Shown one piece after another: positions 38,592 through 47,543 of a DNA stretch of 64,000 nt. Positions within the stretch are counted from its first letter, which is position 1. The number at the start of each line of letters is the position of its first letter. The stretch is from NCBI GenBank assembly GCA_963778525.1, contig CAVZUJ010000001.1, positions 248,001-312,000 on the forward strand, read 5' to 3'. This DNA is from Schlegelella_A sp963778525 (GTDB lineage Bacteria > Pseudomonadota > Gammaproteobacteria > Burkholderiales > Burkholderiaceae_C). The notes under the pieces were generated by a model, which made no database searches, was not told where the DNA came from, and worked only from the letters and a program-made list of their open reading frames with translations. Both the position numbers and the translations under genes were made by a program.

Positions 38592-39599
38592 GTGAACATC
38601 ATCATCCTCGACGACTATCAGGATGCCGTGCGCAAGCTCAAGTGCGCCACGATCCTCGATCAGCTCAACGCCAAGGTCTTCACCAACACCGTCAAGGGCA
38701 TCGGGCAGCTTTCGGTGCGGCTTCGCGACGCCGAGGTACTGGTCCTGATCCGCGAGCGCACGCACTTTCCCAGGCAGCTCCTCGAGAAGCTGCCGAAACT
38801 GCGACTGATCTCGCAGACCGGCAAGGTCGGCTCGCACATCGACATAGACACCTGCACGCGCTTGGGCATCGCCGTGTCCGAGGGCGTGGGCTCGCCGGTT
38901 GCGCCGGCCGAGCTGACCTGGGCTCTGATCATGGCCGCGCTGCGGCGGCTGCCGCAGTACATCGGCAACCTGAAGCACGGCGCCTGGCAGCAATCCGGCC
39001 TGAAGGCCGCATCGATGCCGCCGAACTTCGGCATCGGCATGGTGCTCAAGGACAAGACACTCGCCGTCTGGGGCTTCGGCAAGATCGGTCAGATCATCGC
39101 CGGCTACGGCAAGGCCTTCGGCATGAACGTGCTGATCTGGGGTCGCGAAGGATCGCGCGAACGGGCCGCGAGCGCCGGCTACGCCGCAGCGCCGAGCCAG
39201 GAAGAGTTCTTCGAGCGCGCCGATGTGCTGACCCTGCACCTGAGGCTGAACGACGCGACACGCGGCATCGTCAAGCTCGACGCGCTCTCGCGCATGAAAC
39301 CGACCGCGCTGCTCGTCAACACCTCGCGCGCCGAGCTGATCGAAGAAGGCGCGCTCGTCTCGGCGCTGAACCGCGGCCGCCCGGGCCTGGCGGCGGTCGA
39401 CGTCTTCGAGAGCGAGCCGATCCTGCAAGGGCACCCGCTCCTGCGCCTGGAGAACGCGATCTGCACGCCGCATATCGGCTATGTCGAGCAGGACAGCTAC
39501 GAGCTCTATTTCGAAGCGGCGTTCGCCAACGTCGTGAACTTCATCAACGGCAACCCGACGCACATCGTCAACCCGGACGCGCTCAAGGTCCATCGATGA
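38592..39599 (+). CDS. D-2-hydroxyacid dehydrogenase family protein
   Basis: A 335-residue NAD(P)-dependent dehydrogenase of the SerA/formate-dehydrogenase-like superfamily. It has the nucleotide-binding Rossmann motif VWGFGKIGQIIAGYGKAFGM. The catalytic Arg is in LLVNTSRAELI, the Glu near DVFESEP and the His in CTPHIGYVEQDS. It starts with GTG at 38592; a TGCACAAT at 38539-38546 is a possible extended -10. The substrate could be glyoxylate, hydroxypyruvate or another 2-oxo acid. Its stop overlaps an MFS transporter start (ATGA), suggesting that the transporter moves a related compound. Confidence 0.88.
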   Translation: MNIIILDDYQDAVRKLKCATILDQLNAKVFTNTVKGIGQLSVRLRDAEVLVLIRERTHFPRQLLEKLPKLRLISQTGKVGSHIDIDTCTRLGIAVSEGVGSPVAPAELTWALIMAALRRLPQYIGNLKHGAWQQSGLKAASMPPNFGIGMVLKDKTLAVWGFGKIGQIIAGYGKAFGMNVLIWGREGSRERAASAGYAAAPSQEEFFERADVLTLHLRLNDATRGIVKLDALSRMKPTALLVNTSRAELIEEGALVSALNRGRPGLAAVDVFESEPILQGHPLLRLENAICTPHIGYVEQDSYELYFEAAFANVVNFINGNPTHIVNPDALKVHR

Positions 39600-40792
39600 C
39601 GGCTCCCGCCGAGGCGACGCGCGAGGGCCGCGTCGCACACGTGCGCTGGGCCTTGATGTTCGGCAACTTCGTCATCGGCTGCGGCATCATGGTCGTGCCC
39701 GGAACCCTGAACGATCTCGCGCGCTCGTTGCAGGTCTCGGTCTCCCTCGCCGGGCAGCTCTTCGCGATCGGCGCGGCGACGGTGTGCTTTGGCGCGCCGC
39801 TGCTGGCCGGCTGGGTTGCGGGGTTCGATCGCCGCCGCCTGCTCGCCGCCTCGCTCCTCGCCTACGCCATCGGCCACGCCCTGTGCGCGGCGATGCCAAG
39901 CTACGCCGCGCTCTTGCCGATGCGCGGCCTGACCATGCTCGGTGCCGCCGTGTTCACGCCGCAAGCGGCGGCGGCGATCGGCTTCATGTCACCACCCGAG
40001 CATCGCGGCCGCGCCATCGCTTTCATCTTCCTCGGCTGGTCGCTCGCCTCGGTGCTCGGCCTGCCGCTCTCGGCCTGGCTCGGCGATACCTTCGGCTGGC
40101 GCTTTGCGTTCGTCGCGGTTGCCGGCGTCTCCGTTCTCGCAGCGATATGGGTCTTCGCGGCGATGCCCGACGGCGTGCGGCCGCCGGCGCTTTCCTTCGC
40201 CGCCTGGAAGCGCGCGCTTTCCAGCCCGCTGCTGATGGCCATCGTCGCCGTGACGTTCCTCACCGGCGCCGGTCAGTTCACGCTCTTTTCCTATTTCAAG
40301 CCTTACTTCCGCGACGTCCTGCATGCCTCGACGCTCGAGTCGAGCCTGCTCCTGGTCTGGTTCGGCGCCTTCGGCGTCGTCGGCAATGTCGTGCTGACGC
40401 GCCTCATCGACAAGGTCGGCTCGCATCTCGCCAGTACCGTCCTGATCTGCCTGATCGCCTCGACCTTCCTGATCCTGCCGCTGGCCGCCGGCATGCTGGT
40501 CACCGCCTTGGCGCTCGCTCCCTGGGCCTTTGCCATCTTCGCGGCCCAGTCGGCACAGCAGGCTCGCGTCAGTGTCGTGGCGCCGACCCTGGCCCCGGCC
40601 CTGCTCGCGCTGAATACGTCGGCGATCTATCTCGGGCAGGCCGCAGGCGGCTCGAGCGGCGGCTGGCTGATCGCCAACCGCGGCTATGGCGCACTGAGCG
40701 AGGCCGGCCTGGCCTGGCTGGTCGCGGCCATCGGACTGAGCCTGTGGGCGCTGCGTGCCGCGCGGCGCGGCAGCGGCACCGCCATCGCATGA
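39596..40792 (+). CDS. MFS transporter (Cmx/arabinose-efflux-like, DHA1)
   Basis: A 398-residue membrane protein with 12 hydrophobic helices. The loop after TM2 has GWVAGFDRRRLLAASLL, a variant of MFS motif A, and GAAVFTPQAAAAIGFMSPPEHRGRAIAF follows in the first half. It overlaps the preceding dehydrogenase stop and the following ChrA half by four bases each, so this is a tight four-gene operon from 38592 to 41924. Drug or metabolite efflux is typical of the subgroup; the cargo is unknown. Confidence 0.88.
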   Translation: MTAPAEATREGRVAHVRWALMFGNFVIGCGIMVVPGTLNDLARSLQVSVSLAGQLFAIGAATVCFGAPLLAGWVAGFDRRRLLAASLLAYAIGHALCAAMPSYAALLPMRGLTMLGAAVFTPQAAAAIGFMSPPEHRGRAIAFIFLGWSLASVLGLPLSAWLGDTFGWRFAFVAVAGVSVLAAIWVFAAMPDGVRPPALSFAAWKRALSSPLLMAIVAVTFLTGAGQFTLFSYFKPYFRDVLHASTLESSLLLVWFGAFGVVGNVVLTRLIDKVGSHLASTVLICLIASTFLILPLAAGMLVTALALAPWAFAIFAAQSAQQARVSVVAPTLAPALLALNTSAIYLGQAAGGSSGGWLIANRGYGALSEAGLAWLVAAIGLSLWALRAARRGSGTAIA

Positions 40793-41364
40793 CTTCGGCC
40801 ACGCCCGTCTTGCCGCTCGAGCGGCCGGACTCGAACGGCGAGCTCTTCTGGGCCTTCAACCGGATGGCCTTGCAAGGCTTCGGCGGCGTCCTGGCCGTCG
40901 CCCAGCACGAGCTCGTCGAGCACAAGCGTTGGCTGTCGCGCGAGGAGTTCGTCGAGATGCTGGCCCTGGCGCAGGTCCTGCCGGGACCCAACGTCGTCAA
41001 CCTCGCGCTGATGTTCGGCGACCGCTACTTCGGCCTGCGCGGCGCCTTCTCCGCCCTTGCCGGCATGCTGGCCGTGCCGCTCGTCATCGTGCTGCTGCTG
41101 GCCGCCGGCTATGCCGAGCTGTCGCGCTTCGCGATCGTCGCGGGCGCCCTGCGCGGCATGGGCGCAGTCGCCGCCGGGCTCATCATCGCCACCGGCATCA
41201 AGCTGGCGGCGACGCTCGGCACGAACCGGCTCGGCCGGCCGCTCGCGCTGATCTTCGCGGCCCTGACCTTCGGCGCCATCGCCTGGCTGCGCTGGCCGCT
41301 GATCTGGGTCCTGGCCGGACTCGGCACGCTCGCCATTGCCGTGGCCTGGGTGCGCGGGCAATGA
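40789..41364 (+). CDS. Chromate transporter, short-chain ChrA-type subunit (N-terminal-like half)
   Basis: A 191-residue membrane protein of the CHR family. It has the family motif FWAFNRMALQGFGGVLAVAQHELVE, then LALAQVLPGPNVVNLALMFGDRYFG with the PGP signature, and about six membrane helices. In short-chain pairs, two half-size proteins with opposite topology together replace the single 400-residue ChrA. The second half begins four bases before this stop. Chromate or a sulfate-like anion efflux is the known activity of the family; the substrate here is not established. Confidence 0.88.
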   Translation: MTSATPVLPLERPDSNGELFWAFNRMALQGFGGVLAVAQHELVEHKRWLSREEFVEMLALAQVLPGPNVVNLALMFGDRYFGLRGAFSALAGMLAVPLVIVLLLAAGYAELSRFAIVAGALRGMGAVAAGLIIATGIKLAATLGTNRLGRPLALIFAALTFGAIAWLRWPLIWVLAGLGTLAIAVAWVRGQ

Positions 41365-41924
41365 TGACTCTGCTTCATTCGGCCCTGAGCTGGAGCGACC
41401 TGCTCGCCCTCTTCGGCCACTTCCTCCTTCTCAGCCTGCTGGCCGTCGGCGGCGCCATCACGACCGCGCCCGACATGCACCGCTTCATGGTCGACGAGCA
41501 CCACTGGATCGGCAACGCGCAGTTCAGCGCGTCGATCGCCATCGCCCAGGCCGCGCCTGGACCGAACGTGCTGTTCGTGGCCGTCCTCGGCTGGAACGTC
41601 GCCGGGCCGCTCGGCGCCTTGGCGACGATGACCGGCACGCTGCTGCCGTCGACCGTGCTCACCCTGGCCGCGAATCGCTGGGGCGCCCGCCGGCGCGAGA
41701 CGCGCGGCATCCGCGCGTTCACCACCGGCCTGACGCCGCTCACGATCGGCCTGCTGATGGCCACCGGCTGGCTCCTGGCCCAGCCCTACGTCGTCGCCGG
41801 CGAGCACCGCCTGGGCGCCGTCGCGCTGGTCGCGTTCTGCTCGGCGATGATGCTGCGAACCCGGATCAGCCCGATGTGGCTGGTCGCGGTCGGCGCCGTC
41901 GTCGGCGCGCTCGGCTGGGTTTGA
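41361..41924 (+). CDS. Chromate transporter, short-chain ChrA-type subunit (C-terminal-like half)
   Basis: A 187-residue partner of the preceding protein. It has HFLLLSLLAVGGAITTAPDMHRFMV, then IAIAQAAPGPNVLFVAVLGWNVAG with the PGPN motif, and about six hydrophobic helices. The overlap ATGA with the first half implies 1:1 translation. It is the last gene of the operon beginning at 38592; 12 bp separate its end from the convergent upp gene. Confidence 0.88.
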   Translation: MMTLLHSALSWSDLLALFGHFLLLSLLAVGGAITTAPDMHRFMVDEHHWIGNAQFSASIAIAQAAPGPNVLFVAVLGWNVAGPLGALATMTGTLLPSTVLTLAANRWGARRRETRGIRAFTTGLTPLTIGLLMATGWLLAQPYVVAGEHRLGAVALVAFCSAMMLRTRISPMWLVAVGAVVGALGWV

Positions 41925-41936
41925 GGCGGCGCGCCT

Positions 41937-42563
41937 TCAGCGCGTGCCGAAGATGCGGTCGCCGGCGTCGCCGAGGCCCGGAATGATGTAGCCGTTCTCG
42001 TTGAGATGGCTGTCGATGGCCGCGGCCCAGCAGCGCACGTCGGGATGCGCGGCATCGAGCGCGGCGATGCCCTCGGGGGCAGCCACCAGCACCAGCGCGC
42101 GAATGTCGGTGCAGCCACGCGCCTTCAGCAACGCGACCGCCGATTTCATCGAGCCACCGGTGGCCAGCATCGGGTCGAGGATGATCGCGGTGCGGGCATC
42201 GAGGCCACCGGCGAGGCGGTCGACGTAGGGCTCGGGCAGGAGCGTCTCGTGATTGCGGGCGATGCCGACCACGCTCACCTTGGCGTTGGGAATCGCGTCG
42301 AGCACGCCGTCGAGCATGCCGATGCCCGCCCGCAGGATCGGTACCAGCGTCACCTTCTTGCCGCTGATCCGCTCCACCGTCACCGGCCCGGCCCAGCCCT
42401 GCACGGTCGCCGGCTCGAGCGGGAAATCGGCGGTGGCTTCGTAGGCGAGCAGGCGCCCGAGCTCGGACGTGATCTCGCGAAAGCTCTTGGTCGACAGCTC
42501 GGCATTGCGAAGCAGGCCGACCTTGTGCCGAACCAAAGGATGGCGAAGCTCGATGACAGGCAT
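41937..42563 (-). CDS. upp: Uracil phosphoribosyltransferase
   Basis: A 208-residue pyrimidine-salvage enzyme making UMP from uracil and PRPP. The PRPP-binding motif is AIILDPMLATGGSMKSAV. Other family marks are LVPILRAGIGMLDGVLD and the C-terminal uracil-binding GYIIPGLGDAGDRIFGTR. Length is normal. It starts at 42563, immediately after the rlmB stop with no intervening base, so it is probably translated by coupling with rlmB. Confidence 0.97.
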   Translation of the reverse strand: MPVIELRHPLVRHKVGLLRNAELSTKSFREITSELGRLLAYEATADFPLEPATVQGWAGPVTVERISGKKVTLVPILRAGIGMLDGVLDAIPNAKVSVVGIARNHETLLPEPYVDRLAGGLDARTAIILDPMLATGGSMKSAVALLKARGCTDIRALVLVAAPEGIAALDAAHPDVRCWAAAIDSHLNENGYIIPGLGDAGDRIFGTR

Positions 42564-43307
42564 TCAGGTGCTCCTTTGCGAACGCTGGCGCGCCGCCTCG
42601 TAGAGACAGATGCCGCTGGCCACCGAGACGTTCAGGCTCTCGACGGCGCCGTGCATCGGCAGGTAGGCGAGCTCGTCGCAGGTCCGCGCGGTGAGCTGGC
42701 GCAGGCCGGAGCCTTCGGCGCCGAACACCAGGGCGAGCGGGCCGGCGAGGTCGAGCTCGTAGATCGAGCGCGGCGCGTCTTCGGCCGTGCCGACGATGCG
42801 GATGTCGCGCTCCTTCAGCTCGCCGAGCGTACGCGCCAGGTTCGTCACCATGAAATACGGCACCGTCTCGGCCGCGCCGCTCGCCACCTTGGCGACCGTG
42901 GCGTTCACGCCCACCGCGTGATCCTTCGGGGCCACCACGGCGTGCGCGCCAGCACCGTCGGCGACACGCAGGCAGGCGCCGAGATTGTGCGGATCGGTGA
43001 TGCCGTCGAGCACGAGCACGAGGGGTGGCCCGGCCACCGCGTCGAGCGTGTCATCGAGCGAATGCGAACGCGAAAGCGCCTCGACGCGCGCCACGACGCC
43101 CTGATGGCGCGACGATCCGGCGAGCTTGTGCAGGCGCTGCTCGTCGCTCACCACGAGGCGAACACCAGCTGCCTCGGCACGCGCCACGAAATGCTGCATG
43201 CGCGGGTCGCGCCGGCTGGCGTCGACGTGCAGCTCGACAACCGAGGCCGGAGCGATCTTCAGGCGAACGCCGACTGCGTGAAATCCGAACAGCACCGATT
43301 GCGCCAT
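42564..43307 (-). CDS. rlmB: 23S rRNA (guanosine-2'-O-)-methyltransferase RlmB
   Basis: A 247-residue SPOUT-class enzyme that methylates a guanosine in 23S rRNA. The N-terminal L30e-like substrate domain starts SVLFGFHAVGVRLK. The trefoil-knot catalytic domain has the three motifs LVLDGITDPHNLGACLRVAD, LVFGAEGSGLRQL and VESLNVSVASGICLYEA. Length and motifs are those of RlmB rather than other TrmH-family members. It starts with ATG at 43307 and is followed directly by upp. Confidence 0.93.
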   Translation of the reverse strand: MAQSVLFGFHAVGVRLKIAPASVVELHVDASRRDPRMQHFVARAEAAGVRLVVSDEQRLHKLAGSSRHQGVVARVEALSRSHSLDDTLDAVAGPPLVLVLDGITDPHNLGACLRVADGAGAHAVVAPKDHAVGVNATVAKVASGAAETVPYFMVTNLARTLGELKERDIRIVGTAEDAPRSIYELDLAGPLALVFGAEGSGLRQLTARTCDELAYLPMHGAVESLNVSVASGICLYEAARQRSQRST

Positions 43308-43378
43308 GACGGCATGTTAGCGAGCCGGGCTTGCCGGCGCCGAGCGAAGCCGAGGCAGCTTGCGCGGCCCGCGGCCGC

Positions 43379-44918
43379 CTACTCGGCGATCAGCTCTTCG
43401 CCCGGCTTGTGCTCCGGAGCAGGCGGCTTGATGGTGATGCGCCGCACGTAGGCGTAGACCTGGGCCAGGATCAGCAACGCACAGAAGCCGATGAACCAGG
43501 CGCTGATCGGCCGCTGCACGAACACCGCGATGTCGCCGCGCGAGAGCAGCATGGCGCGGCGGAAGTTCTCCTCGAGCATCGGCCCGAGCACGAAGCCGAG
43601 CACGATCGGCGCGATCGGGAAATCGAGCCAGAGGAAGATCGCCCCGAGGATGCCGAACACCGCCACCTCGCCGACGTCGAACAGGCTGCTCTTCGTGCTG
43701 TAGACGCCGACCGCGATGAAGAACAGCGCCGACGGGAACAGGTACTTGTACGGCACGCGCAGCAGGCGCACCCAGACGCCGATCATCGGCACGTTCAGGA
43801 TCACGAGCAGGATGTTGCCGATCCAGAAGCTGGCGATCAGGCCCCAGAAGATGTCCGGGTGCTCGGTGATGAGCTGCGGCCCGGGCTGGATGCCCTTGAT
43901 GATGAGGGCGCCCGAGGATCAGCGCCATCACCGCGTCGCCCGGGATGCCGAGCGACATCGTCGGGATGAAGTCGACCTGGGTCTTCGAGTGCGAGGAAGC
44001 CTCGGGGCTGGCGACGCCGGCGATCATGCCGTGGCCGAACTTCTCGGGCGTCTTCGAGATCTTGCGCTCGAGCGCGTAGGCGATGAAGGTGGTGATGGTC
44101 GGGCCGGTGCCGGGCATCGCACCGAACACGGTGCCGACCAGCGTGCCGCGCACCATCGGCCAGAACGCTTCCTTGATCTCGGCACGCGACGGACGCATGT
44201 CCTTCATGCTCATCTTGGTGTTGCTGATGGTGATGTTCACGCGGTTGACGCTGACCAGGAAGTCGGCGATGCCGAACAGGCCCATGAAGAGCGCGCCCAG
44301 CTCGACGCCGTCGGCGAGATCGGGAAGATCGAAGGTGTAGCGCGCCGTGCCGCTGATGACGTCGGTGCCGACGACGCCGCAAAAGAGGCCGAAGATCGTC
44401 ATCGCCACGCCCTTGAGCGGCGACCCTCGCGACATGGTGGCGCCCGCCAGCAGCCCCAGCAGCATGATCGAGCAGATCTCGGTGGGGCCGAACTTGAAGG
44501 CCACCTGCACCAGCAGAGGCGACAGGAAGATCATCACGATGATCCCCACCGACGCGGCGAAGAACGAGCACATCATCGTGATCCCGAGCGCAGCTCCGCC
44601 TTTGCCCATCTTCGTCAATGGATAGCCGTCGAGGCAGGTGACGGCGTGCGGTGGATGGCTCGGCAGGTTGAGCAGGATCGCGCCGATCGCGCCGCCGTAC
44701 TGCGACCCGTAGAAGATGCCGGCGAGCATCAGGATCGCCGGCACCGGCGCGATCACGTAGGTGAGCGGCAGCAGCATCGAGATCGTCGTCAGTGCGCCCA
44801 TGCCGGGCAGCACGCCGATCAGGTTGCCGATCAGCACGCCGAAGACCGACCACATCAGGTTGTGCGGCTGCAGGGCGACGCCGAAGCCGTACCACAGGTC
44901 CATCAATGTCTGGTGCAT
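43379..44918 (-). CDS. tctA: Tripartite tricarboxylate transporter, large membrane subunit TctA, one frameshift at 43911-43913
   Basis: The 12-helix channel of a TTT-family carboxylate uptake system. The conserved segments GVLPGMGALTTISMLLPLTY and GIFYGSQYGGAIGAILLNLP are intact, as is IPGDAVMALIL. Right after this the frame changes: the next phase continues as GALIIKGIQPGP, then ILNVPMIGVWVRLLRVPYKY, ending at 43379. The minus-strand text has GGG where GG would keep the frame, so one extra base at 43911-43913 explains it. Joined length is about 513, normal. It follows tctB by 32 bp. The periplasmic binding protein TctC is missing from this locus. Confidence 0.93.
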
Positions 44919-44950
44919 GGTTCAGTCTTTCGATCCGTGGGACGTCGGGC

Positions 44951-45424
44951 TCAGTTGCCCCAGGTGAAGAGAGGCAGTTGCACGCGCAGCCCCCAGTGGA
45001 ACACGAGGACGCCGAAGACGACCATCGCGATCGACAGGAGCAGGGCCGTCTTCCAGGTGTTCTTGCGGTCGCCCATGGCGGCCACGAAGACCGAGCCGAA
45101 CGTCGCCGGGACCAGGCCACCGTAGGCACCGAGAAGGACGAAGACGCCGACCGCGGCGAGGATGCAGATGCCGCCTCGAAGATCGGGCAGCTCGGGCAGC
45201 GCCTGCGCGGCCTTTTCTTCCGGCGTTCCGGCCGTGGCGAGAAGTCCGACGACGACGCCGACGGCAGTCATCAAGATTCCGAGAACGACGGGGATGAAGC
45301 CCGCGCCCATGTGCACCAGCGTTCCCATGTTGTAGCGGCGACCGATCAGCAGAATGGCGATGCCCATCGCGATCAGGAGAATCGCCGCCACATGATCCTT
45401 GCGCACCCGGCGCCACTTCGTCAT
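44951..45424 (-). CDS. tctB: Tripartite tricarboxylate transporter, small membrane subunit TctB
   Basis: A 157-residue membrane protein with four hydrophobic helices, in the usual place before tctA. It starts MTKWRRVRKDHVAAILLIAM, has YNMGTLVHMGAGFIPVVLGILM (the conserved GxGFFP-like segment of TctB), and later FGVLVFHWGLRVQLPLF. It is the small helper subunit of the carboxylate importer. The gene heads a two-gene operon; no two-component regulator or binding-protein gene is adjacent, so the binding protein must come from elsewhere. Confidence 0.9.
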   Translation of the reverse strand: MTKWRRVRKDHVAAILLIAMGIAILLIGRRYNMGTLVHMGAGFIPVVLGILMTAVGVVVGLLATAGTPEEKAAQALPELPDLRGGICILAAVGVFVLLGAYGGLVPATFGSVFVAAMGDRKNTWKTALLLSIAMVVFGVLVFHWGLRVQLPLFTWGN

Positions 45425-45515
45425 CCCGTCTCCTTGGTGCCAATGGGCGCCGCCCGCGCAGTCTATGCAACAGTGAGCCGCGCGCCCATGAGGGAAGTAC
45501 GTATGCGCAACATGG

Positions 45516-46257
45516 TCAGACGTGCCTCAGCGCCACGATGGCGGCCAGGATGCCGATCAGCACGGGCTGATGCACCATGTAGAAGCTGAGGCTCCAGCGC
45601 CCGAGCAGCGCCAGTGGCGCAAGAACGCGTGGGAGCGCAGCCGCGATCCGCTCGCGCTGATGCTGCAGCAGCCAGGCGGCGGCAGCGGCGCCCCACCACA
45701 TCACGCCCAGCCAGGGCAGCACGGGCACGTAGTCCTCGGTGAATGGCTTGTGCGTGACCAGCCCGGTCCAGTTCATCCAGCGCGAATCGAAGAAAGCGCT
45801 CTGCACGAAATCGGGCGCCAGGATCGCGATGAGCCCGAGCGGCCAGCGCCAGGCGCCCCAGCGCGTCGTGAAGCGCACGACGATCAGCATCACGGCGATG
45901 CCATGCAGCACGCCGAAGCTGATGAAGCTGCGCGGGAACATCAACCAAGATCCGGCACTCACCAGCAGCGGCGCATCCCGCGACCTGGGCCCAGCGCTTC
46001 CAGAAGCGCGGCAAGCTCTGCTGCTGCGATGTGGCGACGCTCTGGCCGGCGCCGGCGCACAGCAGGAAGAGCGTCACGATGCAGGCGCGTTGCACCATCC
46101 ACACGGGATCGTGATTGAAGTCCTGGTGGATGAATCGAAAGTAGTTGAGGTCGTAGGAAAAATGAAAGACCGCCATCCACACGATGGCAACGCCGCGCAG
46201 GGCGTCGAGACGATCGAACCTCGATCGCGGCAGAACGTCGATGGTCGTGCGCGGCAC
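45516..46257 (-). CDS. Membrane acyltransferase, heparan-alpha-glucosaminide N-acetyltransferase-like (DUF1624), frameshifted near 45972
   Basis: Begins with GTG at 46257, giving RLDALRGVAIVWMAVFHFSYDLNYF, the hallmark first helix of this acyltransferase family. After FWKRWAQVAG the frame changes, and APLLVSAGSWLMFPRSFISFGVLHGIAVML and later helices follow in another phase to 45516. Joined, about 247 residues with roughly seven helices. The family transfers acetyl groups across or at the membrane. It lies 29 bp after the flavoprotein gene of the type III PKS cluster and may acylate the product or be an independent neighbour. The frameshift is probably a sequencing error. Confidence 0.78.
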
Positions 46258-46286
46258 GCGACGACGATACCCGATGCCTCGCCGCC

Positions 46287-47543
46287 TCAAGCCGCGCTCG
46301 ACGCTGCGGGCGCCAGCCATCGGGCGGCTTCCGGCGCGTAGCGCGTCTTGCCGCTCCAGCGTGCGCCGGCCGTGAGGATGCCGGGCCAGCGCCGGGCGAA
46401 CGGCCACAGGGCCGTCGCCGCCGCCGGCTGCATCGCGACATGCGCGAAGACGGCAGCGATGCGCAGGCGCGCCGCGAAGCGCAGGCGCCAGGCACGCTCG
46501 TAGCGCCTCAGCAGGGCTCGCTGGGCGGCACCGGCACGGGCCGGGTCGAGCACGGCGGCGCGCTCCGGGCCGAGAAACGACGCCAGCACGAAGGCCGACT
46601 GCAGGGCCATGCTGATGCCCTCGCCGACGATCGGATGGGCCTCGCCTGCCGCGTTGCCGACGCGAAAGAGGCCGTCGCCTGCGCCGAGGCGAATGCCCGG
46701 CCGGATCGGCCCGGTCGCCAGCCACGGACCGATGCGCGTGGCGCGTCGCAAGGCGGCTTCGACGCCTGCGCACTCGCCGCGCAGGATGTTCTCGACGACG
46801 GCACCGGCACGCGCCCCGCTTTGCGTTTCGCGATCACGCCCGAGGCGGTCTTCGCGAATACAGCAAGCCAGCGTGGCCAAACCATCGTCGGCGACGACCA
46901 TGCCGCCGTAGCCGCCGCCAAAGGCCAGCACCGGCAACAGGTCGAGCGCGATCGCGGCGTCGCGAAAGTTGGCCTTGAAGGCGAACAGGTCGCTCGGGCG
47001 CCGCGTGCGCCGCAACGCATCGCGCTCCGCCGGCAGGGGCTCCCACGAGCCGTGGGCAGCGACGACCAGGCCGGCTTCGAGATCGCGGCTCGAAGCCGCG
47101 TCGCCCGAGGCCTGCACCCGGACCCGAAAGCGGCCGGCGCTGCCCTCGACCGATTGCACCGCCGTGGGTTGAAAGCAGTCGACCCCCGCGCGGCTCGCCT
47201 CGGCCACCAGCAAGGTGTCGAGGTGCTCGCGGCCGAGTGCCCGGCCATAGCGTTGCTCGCCCGAATCCGCGGCCGGCAGCGGCGCGACGATCGTCTCGTT
47301 GCCGCGCATCAACGCGACACGGCGCAGTTCGGCACCCGCCTGCCGCGCGAACGCCGTGCCGATGCCGAGGGCATCGAGCAGCGGCAGGTTGCTGGCGGCG
47401 ATGCATTCGCCGCAGACCTTGCGACGCGGAAAGCGCTGGCGCTCGACGAGCGCCACCGACCAGCCGGCGCGAGCCAGAAGAATCGCCGTGCTCGCGCCCG
47501 CCGGACCCGCGCCGATGACGACGGCATCGAAGCGCTCGCTCAC
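46287..47543 (-). CDS. FAD-dependent oxidoreductase, geranylgeranyl-reductase-like, in the type III PKS cluster
   Basis: A 418-residue flavoprotein. It has the dinucleotide-binding fold FDAVVIGAGPAGASTAILLARAG at the N-terminus, the RFPRRKVCGECI segment typical of geranylgeranyl-reductase/halogenase-like monooxygenases, and the second FAD motif FRVGNAAGEAHPIVGEGISM. It starts with GTG at 47543, overlapping the methyltransferase stop (GTGA). In comparable phenolic-lipid clusters (srsABC), the third gene is a flavoprotein hydroxylase acting on the ring made by the PKS; a similar oxidative step is inferred here. Confidence 0.85.
   Translation of the reverse strand: MSERFDAVVIGAGPAGASTAILLARAGWSVALVERQRFPRRKVCGECIAASNLPLLDALGIGTAFARQAGAELRRVALMRGNETIVAPLPAADSGEQRYGRALGREHLDTLLVAEASRAGVDCFQPTAVQSVEGSAGRFRVRVQASGDAASSRDLEAGLVVAAHGSWEPLPAERDALRRTRRPSDLFAFKANFRDAAIALDLLPVLAFGGGYGGMVVADDGLATLACCIREDRLGRDRETQSGARAGAVVENILRGECAGVEAALRRATRIGPWLATGPIRPGIRLGAGDGLFRVGNAAGEAHPIVGEGISMALQSAFVLASFLGPERAAVLDPARAGAAQRALLRRYERAWRLRFAARLRIAAVFAHVAMQPAAATALWPFARRWPGILTAGARWSGKTRYAPEAARWLAPAASSAA

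Noticed and set aside
43905..43920. Programmed frameshift in tctA
   Set aside because: No slippery heptamer with downstream structure was evident, and many other genes here have comparable unprogrammed-looking breaks.
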